Shown here: one piece after another, positions 24,620 to 32,217 of the stretch
Layout: each line of letters begins with the position of its first letter
How positions within the stretch are numbered: position 1 is the stretch's first letter
Source of the DNA: JANSXG01 sp965652425
Lineage (GTDB): Bacteria; Planctomycetota; Phycisphaerae; Phycisphaerales; UBA1924
Direction: 5' to 3'
NCBI GenBank assembly: GCA_965652425.1
Contig: CBFGVX010000029.1
Location: 1 to 32,922 of the forward strand
Length of the DNA: 32,922 nucleotides
Translations under genes and position numbers: made by a program
Notes under the pieces: model-generated
What the model saw: the letters and a program-made list of their open reading frames with translations, nothing else
The model's database searches: none
Told to the model about the DNA's origin: nothing

Positions 24620-25743
24620 GGGTTGGCCTTTCTGAGGACCTCGCCCGTGTACCGATTGAACGCGATGAGTTCGGCGTTGAAATCCACCCACAGACTGATT
24701 CGGCTGGCTTCTTCGTTGTCAGCCCGCGCGTACCAGTTGCTGTCGTTGGGGTTATTCGGGCCGGGCATAGGCAGAGAGCCGGTCCGCTCGGGGCGCACGA
24801 ACCACGGGGCCTCGACACCGAGTTCCCGGCTCATGCGGTTGAGATCCACGACCGCGAGCTGATGGGCCGAGCGCAGCAGGATCTCCGGGTTCGGATCGAA
24901 GTTCTCACCGAGACCGGCTTCGGGATCGAAGCGGTCGATCGCATCGATCGGCTTGGGCGGATCGTTGGGATCGAAATTCTCGCGACGGTCGAGGGGGAGA
25001 TCAATGAATTCGAGATACGCGTTCGGTGAGGCCAGTCCGCCCCCCACGGTGGTCGTGATGACCGCGCCGGTCTCGCTGAAACGGATCATGAACGAACTGG
25101 CGTGGCGCACCGCGTCACGGGCGTCGCCACGGGAAATGCCGTCGACATCCCAGATCTGATCGCGGCTGATCGTGTTCCGCACGAAGTGCAGGGGATCGTT
25201 GCGCGGAAACAGCCACGGCACGATCTCGTTGCCGTTGTCGTCGGTATACACCTCACCCGCGTACCAGTGCGAGGTGTCGCGATCGATGAGACTGCCGTTG
25301 TTCTCGCCCGGGGCCGTGGAGAACGAAAGCCCAAGGACCGCGACACCGACGGGCAGCTCAACCGGAGCCGAGCCCGCGGCGGGGCGAAACACCTGTGCGT
25401 ACGCATGCCGGGGATCCTGCGTCACGAACTGGGTCAAGGCGCCGCCCTGACGGGAACTCGCCTCGACCACCTGCATGGTGCAGATCTGCGTTTCGGTGTC
25501 GAACAGGAACACCACCCCGGTAGGCAGCCCGCTTCGGATGGCCTGCGCGCGTGCGTTGGCCAATGTGGTGGACACGAGATTGATCGACGAGGCGTAGTTG
25601 TTGGATTCGATGATCCGGCTCGCCGCGGGCAGCAACAGCGTCGCCCCGATGATGATGATGATGATCACCACCAGCAGCTCGGTGAGGGTGAATCCGACGA
25701 TGCGTCGGATCACTCCGGCTCGTTGTGAGGGGCGTGTGTTCAT
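24616..25743 (-). CDS. GspH/FimT-like minor pseudopilin
   Basis: A 375-residue prepilin-like protein; usual GspH has about 170. The signal is RRIVG/FTLTELLVVIIIIIIGATLLLPAA, cleaved after Gly17 with Glu at +5 (Glu22). The following helix and strand (NLVSTTLANARAQAIRSGLPTGVVFLFD) match GspH/FimT, where SxLxxARxxAIxRxxxV is typical. Residues 27-32 are six isoleucines encoded by six identical ATC codons. The C-terminal half (about 180-375) is extra relative to the family. Both ends overlap their neighbours by four bases (ATGA at 25740 and 24616). Confidence 0.85.
   Translation of the reverse strand: MNTRPSQRAGVIRRIVGFTLTELLVVIIIIIIGATLLLPAASRIIESNNYASSINLVSTTLANARAQAIRSGLPTGVVFLFDTETQICTMQVVEASSRQGGALTQFVTQDPRHAYAQVFRPAAGSAPVELPVGVAVLGLSFSTAPGENNGSLIDRDTSHWYAGEVYTDDNGNEIVPWLFPRNDPLHFVRNTISRDQIWDVDGISRGDARDAVRHASSFMIRFSETGAVITTTVGGGLASPNAYLEFIDLPLDRRENFDPNDPPKPIDAIDRFDPEAGLGENFDPNPEILLRSAHQLAVVDLNRMSRELGVEAPWFVRPERTGSLPMPGPNNPNDSNWYARADNEEASRISLWVDFNAELIAFNRYTGEVLRKANP
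25648..25665. repeat. Six-unit GAT/ATC trinucleotide repeat in the GspH-like gene
   Basis: Six tandem GAT units on the plus strand, read as six ATC isoleucine codons in the membrane helix of the GspH-like pseudopilin. Gain or loss of a unit keeps the frame and would lengthen or shorten the hydrophobic helix by one residue. Confidence 0.9.
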
Positions 25744-26495
25744 CGGAATTGCCCCGAACTCAGATTGGTGGGGTTGAATGAGTTGTCGATCTCACCGGGC
25801 ACGACCGAGTAGATGTTGTCTTTGCGGTACTCGGCGAGTTTGCTGCGGAGCTCATCGTTGCTGAGACCATCGGTCCCCTGATCGGTCTGCACGCCGTAAT
25901 GGCCATCGGGACCGGCGGACATGAAGTACGGACGGCCGCTGGGGCACTGCCCGAAAATCGCCTGCGCGAGCGGGTTGTCCGGGGTCACGAAGATGATCGG
26001 GTTGTCCCAGGCATCGGTCACCTGTGTCCGGAACACGCCGGTATTGATCTGCACCGTGGCGGCGAACTGGCTCGGGATACCGCCGAGAATCGAGTCGATG
26101 TTCTCGTAGCCCTCGGCGAGGAACAGGAAATACGCGGCGTTGGGCAGCCATGTGAATTGCTCGCCGCGGTAATTCGCGACTCCACCGAGGAAGGTCTGCC
26201 CGGTCTCCTGATTGATCACCGGGCTCTGTCCTCCGGCTGCGTTTCGCCAGAGAGAGTCGAGATAATTCTCGGTATCGACTCTGGGGAAGACGCGATTCTC
26301 GAGCTGGTACTCCTGCAGAGCGCGGTCGAGCGACGACAGAACGCCGTTGGTCTGGTTGATCTTCTGGCGCGTCACGACCTGCAGGCCGATGCCGAAGACC
26401 GCCGCGACGAGGACCACGATGACCGAGATGGTGATGAGCATCTCGATGAGCGTGAACGCTCTGGCTCTGGAGTTGGAGCGGTTCGCGTGATTCAC
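25740..26495 (-). CDS. GspG-like pseudopilin (second copy)
   Basis: A 251-residue prepilin-like protein; usual GspG has about 145. The signal is RARA/FTLIEMLITISVIVVLVAAVFGIGL, with alanine before the cut and Glu at +5. The GspG-like helix QKINQTNGVLSSLDRALQEYQLENRVFP follows, then DAWDNPIIFVTPDNP, the conserved DxWGxP-type element of major pseudopilins, and a tail SAGPDGHYGVQTDQGTDG, the typical GspG S-x-GPDG motif, which in GspG lies by the calcium site. It overlaps its upstream neighbour by four bases (ATGA at 26492) and its downstream one by four (25740). It may be a second major subunit or a priming subunit. Confidence 0.87.
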   Translation of the reverse strand: MNHANRSNSRARAFTLIEMLITISVIVVLVAAVFGIGLQVVTRQKINQTNGVLSSLDRALQEYQLENRVFPRVDTENYLDSLWRNAAGGQSPVINQETGQTFLGGVANYRGEQFTWLPNAAYFLFLAEGYENIDSILGGIPSQFAATVQINTGVFRTQVTDAWDNPIIFVTPDNPLAQAIFGQCPSGRPYFMSAGPDGHYGVQTDQGTDGLSNDELRSKLAEYRKDNIYSVVPGEIDNSFNPTNLSSGQFR

Positions 26496-27541
26496 TTGAT
26501 GTACCTCAGGTTGGAACCGACCTGCTTGTCGAAGGATTGCTGCTCTGCCGGAGTCAGGCCGGAAAAGCCGCCCACGAGTTCTGGGACAAACCGGGTCGTC
26601 CCGTCGTCGTTGAAGAGCACATCGCCGAAGGGAGAGATATTCGTGTTCTGGACACCCGTATACGGGTTTTCGCCGTAGTAATCGTCCGGAGATTCACCAG
26701 CCGAGAGCAGGGCGTATTTCGCCGTTCGGAGTTCGTCGTCGAACGCGAGCTGCTCCGACAGGTTTGCCCCGCCTGCCTGGGCGAGGATGCTCTCGCTGCT
26801 GCGGAGTTCGAGCGGGATGCCATCGAGGGTCGGCACACGCTTGCCGTTGACGAGTCGATATCCCGTCCAGCCCGAGTAGTAGCGGATGGGGTTGCCCCAG
26901 ACATCGTTGATCTTGTAGAGATTGCGGCCTTGATCGAGTTCGAGCAGCCCCTCCAAGGTCGCAATGTCCAGGTACGGCCCGTAGGTGCGACCGGTCAGTT
27001 CCGGTTCATGACGCATTGATCCATTGGGCGGCTGCACCTTCCACGCCCGCAGAGCGCCGGGCGCTTTGAAGCCGGGACCGGGAACGCCGTCGTGGAGCGG
27101 AGTGCTCGTGTTGGCGATGCCCAGGTCATCGGTCTCATCCGGATTCAGCGCGCCGATGCCCAGCAGGTAGACCGCGAGCGTGTACTCGCTGTTGTAGCGT
27201 GCCTGGCGAAAGTAATCGCCGATATCCGAGGGGTTCCCGCCGGACTGCGCGAAGGTCTGGGGGGTCACCAGGCCGGTCCGCGTCGGCGCGTTGTCCGGAG
27301 AGACAAGGTTTGGCGTGACCAGCGGCGGCACATACCGGAAGTCGGTCTCGAACGCGTCGATCGCGCTGCTGATCGACTGGAGCTGAGCCACGGTCTTGGA
27401 GCGACGGGCCGATTCCACGGCACCGCCCAGAGCGACCACCAGGATCGAAACAAGCAACGCAATGACCACGAACACCACCATCAGTTCGATCAGCGTGAAG
27501 CCGCGTGCGGGCGTTCTGTTTGTTCTTGAGCGTTCGTGCAT
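26492..27541 (-). CDS. GspG-like pseudopilin, enlarged (first copy)
   Basis: A 349-residue prepilin-like protein, more than twice the usual GspG length. The signal is TPARG/FTLIELMVVFVVIALLVSILVVALGGA, with canonical Gly-Phe and Glu at +5. The helix continues RRSKTVAQLQSISSAIDAFETDFRYVPP, as in GspG. Further on, INDVWGNPIRYYSGW holds the conserved DxWGxP element. The insertion between these (about residues 60-210) accounts for the extra length. ATG 27541 has AGGA 8 bases upstream and starts 46 bases after the gspF stop. It is the first pseudopilin of the operon, the usual position of the major subunit. Confidence 0.87.
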   Translation of the reverse strand: MHERSRTNRTPARGFTLIELMVVFVVIALLVSILVVALGGAVESARRSKTVAQLQSISSAIDAFETDFRYVPPLVTPNLVSPDNAPTRTGLVTPQTFAQSGGNPSDIGDYFRQARYNSEYTLAVYLLGIGALNPDETDDLGIANTSTPLHDGVPGPGFKAPGALRAWKVQPPNGSMRHEPELTGRTYGPYLDIATLEGLLELDQGRNLYKINDVWGNPIRYYSGWTGYRLVNGKRVPTLDGIPLELRSSESILAQAGGANLSEQLAFDDELRTAKYALLSAGESPDDYYGENPYTGVQNTNISPFGDVLFNDDGTTRFVPELVGGFSGLTPAEQQSFDKQVGSNLRYIK

Positions 27542-27587
27542 GGAAGTGTCCTGAGCGATTGGTTCTGGTTGCGACGCGTCGTGGCGT

Positions 27588-28889
27588 TCAGCCCTGCAGG
27601 CCGTCGATCATCGAGATCAGGGGGAGGAACATGGCGACGACGATCGTTCCGACGATGCCGCCGAGCACGATGACCATGATGGGCTCGAGCAGCGACACGA
27701 GCGACGCGACGGCGGTGTCGACCTCCTCGTCGTAGTTGTCGGCGATCTTCATGAGCATGGTGTCCATGTCGCCGGTTTCCTCGCCGACATCGATCATGTT
27801 CACGACGATGGCATCGCAAACCTTCGACTCACGCAGCGGCTGGGCAAAGGTCTCGCCTTCTCGGATCGAGTCGTGCACCTCGCCGAGCGCCTTCTCGAAA
27901 ACATAGTTGCCGCAGGTCTCCTTGGTGATCGTGACCGCTTCAAGAATCGGAACACCCGCGGCGATCAGGGTGCCGAGCGTACGGGTGAAGCGGGCGATGA
28001 CCGTCTTGCGAACGAGGCCCCCGAGGATCGGGATGTAGAGCGTGACCGTGTCGAGCAGGGCTTTGCCCGGCTTGACTGAGCGAACCAGTTTGTAGAGAAC
28101 CGGAACGAGGATCAGACCGCCGATGACATACACCGCGCCGGGAACGAGCATCGCTCCCTCCGTCGGGTAATTGCCGGCCATCCAGCGTGAGGTATCCGTG
28201 AGGAAGATGGTCAGTTTGGGCAGTGCGACATCGAAGTCGGCGAACACCGATTCGAACTGGGGGATGATGTAGATCATGATGCCGACGACGATCAGGATCG
28301 CGACCGTGATGACCGCGATCGGGTAGACCATCGCGCCGATGATCTGCCGCTTGAGGCGCTGGCTCTTCTCCATGAACTCCGCGAGGCGCTGGAGGATGAC
28401 ATCCAGAACGCCGCCGACCTCGCCCGCCGCGACCATCTTGGTGTAGAGCAGGTTGAACGCCTTGGGCTGGTTGGCCATGGCTTCAGAGAGCGAGGAGCCA
28501 CCCTCCACATCCTCGACAACACCCTGGAGCGTGCCCTTGAGCAGACCCGGCTTCTGCTGCTGCTCGAGAATCTGAAGCGAACGCAGCAGCGGCAGGCCCG
28601 CGTCCTGCAGGGTCGAGAGCTGGCGGGTAAAGGTGGTGAGCTGCTTGCCCTTGACCTTCGCGAACGGGAGCACGATCCCCCCGCCGCCGCCGGACTTCTT
28701 CTGCATGCTCGCCTTGTCGGAGGCATCGGCAGCGCCTTTACCCTTCTTGGCCTTCTGCTCGCGGACGGAAGTCGGGAAATAGCCCTGCAGCTTGATGCGC
28801 TGGATGGCTTCCTCGGAGTTCGCCGCCTCGATGGTGCCCTTCTGCTGTTTGCCGGACTTATCGAGTGCCTGGTATGCAAATGATGGCAT
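27588..28889 (-). CDS. gspF: Inner-membrane platform protein GspF/PilC
   Basis: A 433-residue polytopic inner-membrane protein that couples the assembly ATPases to pilin insertion. The N-terminus MPSFAYQALDKSGKQQKGTIEA is typical. A charged linker (KAKKGKGAADASDKASMQKKSGGGGG) precedes two T2SSF domains: FTRQLSTLQDAGLPLLRSLQIL (about 90-110) and FTRTLGTLIAAGVPILEAVTI (about 290-312). Membrane helices are VYPIAVITVAILIVVGIMIYIIP, a central pair near 240-260, and a C-terminal one (EPIMVIVLGGIVGTIVVAMFLPL). The length is slightly above the usual 405 because of the linker. It follows the second GspE-like gene after 102 bases that contain a 16-bp palindrome. Confidence 0.96.
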   Translation of the reverse strand: MPSFAYQALDKSGKQQKGTIEAANSEEAIQRIKLQGYFPTSVREQKAKKGKGAADASDKASMQKKSGGGGGIVLPFAKVKGKQLTTFTRQLSTLQDAGLPLLRSLQILEQQQKPGLLKGTLQGVVEDVEGGSSLSEAMANQPKAFNLLYTKMVAAGEVGGVLDVILQRLAEFMEKSQRLKRQIIGAMVYPIAVITVAILIVVGIMIYIIPQFESVFADFDVALPKLTIFLTDTSRWMAGNYPTEGAMLVPGAVYVIGGLILVPVLYKLVRSVKPGKALLDTVTLYIPILGGLVRKTVIARFTRTLGTLIAAGVPILEAVTITKETCGNYVFEKALGEVHDSIREGETFAQPLRESKVCDAIVVNMIDVGEETGDMDTMLMKIADNYDEEVDTAVASLVSLLEPIMVIVLGGIVGTIVVAMFLPLISMIDGLQG

Positions 28890-28952
28890 GGTGCCGCTCC
28901 ACGGTGGGCTGCCGGAAGCGGAATGCTCCCGACGGAGAACAGATCTGAATGA

Positions 28953-28968
28953 CGCGCCGATCGGCGCG
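28953..28968. repeat. 16-bp perfect palindrome between gspE and gspF
   Basis: CGCGCCGATCGGCGCG reads identically on both strands. It lies in the 102-bp gap between the stop of the GspE-like gene and the start of gspF. Without a loop or T-tract it is not a classic terminator. In RNA it could fold into a short hairpin, or the DNA could be a protein binding site. Confidence 0.6.
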
Positions 28969-28991
28969 GATGAATGCGTACAAGTGGTCTA

Positions 28992-30749
28992 TCAGTCGTC
29001 GAGAGCGGTCTCTCGCACGACCTCGTCGATGGTGGTCAATCCGTCATAAATGGCAAGAAGCCCGGACTCGCGGAGGGAACGCATGCCACGCTTGCGGGCT
29101 TCCTCGCGGAGCACCGCGGTCGAGGCCTCCTTCATGATCAGGTCGCGGATCCCGTCGTCCATGATCATGATTTCGAAAAGCGCCAAGCGTCCCTTGTAAC
29201 CCGAGCCGTGGCACACATCGCAGCCGCGGCCGCGATAGAACTGCCGTCCCTCGATGTCCTGCGGGCGGAGCTGGAGTTCCATGAGCTGCTCCTCGGTCGG
29301 GGTGTACCCCTCCTTGCACTTGGAGCAGATGGTGCGAACCAGACGCTGGGCGATGATCGATTCGATCGTCGCGGTCAGGAGGAACGCCTCCAGCCCGAGG
29401 TCGAGAAGACGAACGATCGAACTCGGGGCGTCGTTGGTGTGCAGGGTGCTGAAGACAAGGTGGCCCGTCAGTGAGGCCTGCACGGCGATCTGAGCGGTTT
29501 CAAGGTCGCGGATCTCACCGACGAGGATGACATCGGGGTCCTGTCGCAGGAAGGAGCGCAGGCAGGCCGCGAACGTGAGGCCGACTTCCGTATTGATCTG
29601 ACACTGCAGCAGCCCGTCGATGTCGTATTCGACCGGGTCCTCGGCGGTAAGAATCTTTTCGTCGGTGCCGTTGCGCTCCTGCAACGCGGCGTACAGCGTC
29701 GTGGTCTTGCCCGACCCCGTCGGTCCGGTGACGATCACGATGCCGTTGGGCTTGTGGATCATCTGGTTGACGACTTCGTAATCGTCCGGACGCAGACCGA
29801 TCCGGTCGAGACTCAACTCGACATTCGAGCGGTCGAGCACACGCATCACGACGCTCTCGCCGTGCATGGTGGGGAGCACCGAGACGCGAAGGTCGACGGG
29901 CACGCCTCCGACCGTCAACTCGATGCGACCGTCCTGGGGGAGTCGGCGTTCGGCGATGTCGAGGTTCGCCATGACCTTGACTCGGGATGTGATCGCCGGG
30001 CCAAGGTACGCCGGGGGCGGCACCATTTCGTACAGCACACCGTCGATGCGATAGCGCATCTTGAACTCGTCCTCGAACGGCTCAAAGTGGATGTCGGACG
30101 CCCGGTCCTTGATCGCCTGCAGGAGGACGAGGTTCATCAGTTTGATGACCTTGTTGTCCTCCGAGGCATCGAGCACCGCCTCCAGATCGATGGACTGACC
30201 CGCACCGGGCCGGTTGGAGAGATTCGCCAGTCCGGAGTCCGAGCCGATCTCGCCGACCACATCCGCGATCGAGGACTTCACCGAGGCGTAGTGCTCCTTG
30301 AGCTTCTCATCGACCTGCTCGGGAGGAGCAACAAAGGCCTCCACCTTGAAGCCCATCAGCAGACGCAGGTCGTCGACCGCTCGGAAGTTATCCGGACTCT
30401 TCACGACCACCTTGAGCTTGCGCCGCGCCTTGTCGTATTCGACCGGCACACACTGGTAGGCCATCGCCGTCTCAGCGGGGATGGCATCCAGAGTTTCCTT
30501 ATCAATGGTGAGCTTGCCCACCTCGATGAAACCCATGCCCGCCTGACCGGCCAGGGCTTCGAGCACATCACGCTCGGTGACCAAACCCATCTCGACGAGA
30601 ATTTCACCCAGCAACTTGCGGGATTTGGGATCCATCTGGCGCTGTTTGGCAAGGGCTTCGTGCACCTGCTCACGGGTGACCTTGCCGAGCTTGGTCAGCA
30701 CTCGCCCGATCTTGCGTTTCTTCAGTTCTTCAGGACTGATTGGCGGCAC
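28992..30749 (-). CDS. gspE: PilB/GspE-type assembly ATPase
   Basis: A 585-residue hexameric cytoplasmic ATPase that powers (pseudo)pilus extension. Residues 1-155 form an MshEN/GspE N-terminal domain (IGRVLTKLGKVTREQVHEAL; LLGEILVEMGLVTERDVLEAL). The catalytic core has ASDIHFEPFEDEFKMRYRIDG (about 217-236), Walker A GPTGSGKTT (342-350), the Asp box ILTAEDPVEY, Walker B ILVGEIRD (408-415) and the His box TGHLVFSTLHTND. A zinc-binding module has Cys475/478 and Cys510/513. The start is GTG at 30749, set by GGGAGG six bases upstream. It has its own AT-rich 235-bp leader, so it may begin a transcript, and is followed by gspF. Confidence 0.96.
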   Translation of the reverse strand: MPPISPEELKKRKIGRVLTKLGKVTREQVHEALAKQRQMDPKSRKLLGEILVEMGLVTERDVLEALAGQAGMGFIEVGKLTIDKETLDAIPAETAMAYQCVPVEYDKARRKLKVVVKSPDNFRAVDDLRLLMGFKVEAFVAPPEQVDEKLKEHYASVKSSIADVVGEIGSDSGLANLSNRPGAGQSIDLEAVLDASEDNKVIKLMNLVLLQAIKDRASDIHFEPFEDEFKMRYRIDGVLYEMVPPPAYLGPAITSRVKVMANLDIAERRLPQDGRIELTVGGVPVDLRVSVLPTMHGESVVMRVLDRSNVELSLDRIGLRPDDYEVVNQMIHKPNGIVIVTGPTGSGKTTTLYAALQERNGTDEKILTAEDPVEYDIDGLLQCQINTEVGLTFAACLRSFLRQDPDVILVGEIRDLETAQIAVQASLTGHLVFSTLHTNDAPSSIVRLLDLGLEAFLLTATIESIIAQRLVRTICSKCKEGYTPTEEQLMELQLRPQDIEGRQFYRGRGCDVCHGSGYKGRLALFEIMIMDDGIRDLIMKEASTAVLREEARKRGMRSLRESGLLAIYDGLTTIDEVVRETALDD

Positions 30750-30984
30750 TCGAAACCTCCCTGCTGACTCGCGCCAGCATCGTTGACTACATATTCACTC
30801 AAAAAGACGCGCAAGATCCTGAAAACAAAGCGATTACAGGATAGTTTTAGTTTCAGACATCGTGTATTCAAGTCGATTCAGGCAGATGAAGCCGCTGCGA
30901 TTCCATTGCTGGGCTTGAAATCCGAGCGACATGAATCGACTAATAACCCTTGAAAAGGAATGCGACACTGCTTATTCAGGCCGA
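30750..30984 (-). promoter_or_regulatory. AT-rich leader between pilT and gspE, probable promoter region
   Basis: This 235-bp gap is visibly richer in A/T than its surroundings, in contrast to the short or overlapping junctions elsewhere in the operon. It contains an inverted repeat ATCCTG...CAGGAT at 30816-30842 with a 15-base gap, T-runs on the minus strand, and the GGGAGG site for gspE. No unambiguous -35/-10 pair could be assigned. I infer a promoter or regulatory leader for gspE and the downstream genes. Confidence 0.45.
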
Positions 30985-32112
30985 TTAATCAGTGTCGGTT
31001 TGAGACTCATCGGCCACATCAAGCTCGGGACGACCCACAGTGCGGCCGAGGCGATGGACTCGGTCAGCAAGCTCCGCCCCATTCTTCGCCTTGTCTACCA
31101 TCTCATCTGCCGCGATCATCCCCTTGGTGTACAGCGACCAGAGGTGCTCATCGAGCAACTGCATTCCGTACTTTTTCCCAGTCTGGATAGCGGAATCGAT
31201 GCGGAAGGACTTGTTGTCGCGGATGAGGTTGGCGATGGCGGGGGTAATCACCAGCATTTCATAGGCAGCCACCATGCCCTTCACATCCACCCGGCCCAGC
31301 AGCACTTGGCTGAGGACGCAGATCAGCGAGGTCGAGATCTGGACGCGGATCTGGTTCTGCTGGCTGACCGGGAACGCGTCAACCACGCGGTCGATGGTCT
31401 TCGCGGCACCGGTTGTGTGGAGCGTTCCGAACACCAAGTGGCCGGTTTCCGCGGCACGGATCGCCGCCTCGATGGTTTCGAGGTCGCGCATTTCGCCGAC
31501 GAGGATGCAGTCGGGGTCCTGACGGAGCGCTCGGCGAAGGGCCTCGGCGAAGGTCGGCACATCGGTCCCGACCTCACGCTGGTTCACGATCGACTTCTTG
31601 TGATAGTGGTAGTACTCGATGGGGTCTTCCATCGTGACCAGGTGGCGCTCGAGATTCGTGTTGATGTAATCGAGCATCGTCGCCAGCGAAGTCGTCTTGC
31701 CCGAGCCGGTCGGACCGGTGACGAGGAACAGACCACGCGGACGCCGGATCAGATCCTTCACCTGGTCCGGCAGGCCGATCTGATCGAAGGTCAGCAGCTT
31801 GTTGGGAATCAGGCGGCAGACGATGGAAATGTCCCCACGCTGACGGAAGACCGACACACGGAAGCGAGCGGCCTTGCCGTAGGCGAAGCCGAAGTCGCTG
31901 CCCCCTACTTCCTGCAGTTCCTGCTGGTTCCGCTCGGGCGTGATCGCCTTCATGAGCGTGACCATGTCGTCAGACTCGAGCACCTTGGTGTCAAGGTTCT
32001 TGAGTCCACCGTGCAGGCGGAGGGTTGGCTTTCTCCCCACGCTGAGGTGGAGGTCAGAAGCGTTGAGCTTGATCACGGTGTCGAGCAGGCGATCGATCTG
32101 CATCGTGGACAT
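30985..32112 (-). CDS. pilT: Twitching/retraction ATPase PilT
   Basis: A 375-residue hexameric ATPase that drives pilus depolymerisation. The N-terminal PAS-like domain starts IDRLLDTVIKLNASDLHLSVGRKPTLRLHG. Walker A is GPTGSGKTTSLA (133-144), the Asp box VTMEDPIEYYH, Walker B ILVGEMRD (203-210) and the His box TGHLVFGTLHTTGAAKTIDR. The C-terminal AIRNLIRE motif of PilT appears as AIANLIRDNK (292-301). The zinc module of PilB/GspE is absent, which separates it from both flanking ATPases. ATG 32112 has AAGGAA about 8 bases upstream; an in-frame ATG at 32103 is possible. It is followed by a 235-bp gap before gspE. PilT points to a retractile type IV pilus function rather than plain type II secretion. 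Confidence 0.96.
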   Translation of the reverse strand: MSTMQIDRLLDTVIKLNASDLHLSVGRKPTLRLHGGLKNLDTKVLESDDMVTLMKAITPERNQQELQEVGGSDFGFAYGKAARFRVSVFRQRGDISIVCRLIPNKLLTFDQIGLPDQVKDLIRRPRGLFLVTGPTGSGKTTSLATMLDYINTNLERHLVTMEDPIEYYHYHKKSIVNQREVGTDVPTFAEALRRALRQDPDCILVGEMRDLETIEAAIRAAETGHLVFGTLHTTGAAKTIDRVVDAFPVSQQNQIRVQISTSLICVLSQVLLGRVDVKGMVAAYEMLVITPAIANLIRDNKSFRIDSAIQTGKKYGMQLLDEHLWSLYTKGMIAADEMVDKAKNGAELADRVHRLGRTVGRPELDVADESQTDTD

Positions 32113-32217
32113 GTCGGGTATTCCTTGGTTCTATCCGTTCGCCGCGGCTGGCCACGGACGACTGTGAGCGTTGAGAGCGGCACACCGGGGACTTCGCCGG
32201 TGCGGTTCCGGGCGGGT

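Noticed and set aside
21025..24862. Two long plus-strand frames opposite the GspJ- and GspI-like genes
   Set aside because: Both are mirror images of well-supported prepilin genes and show no recognisable protein features.
30961..30994. Imperfect hairpin at the end of pilT (CACTG...CAGTG)
   Set aside because: The stem is short and interrupted, overlaps the stop codon, and no T-run follows, so it is not called a terminator.
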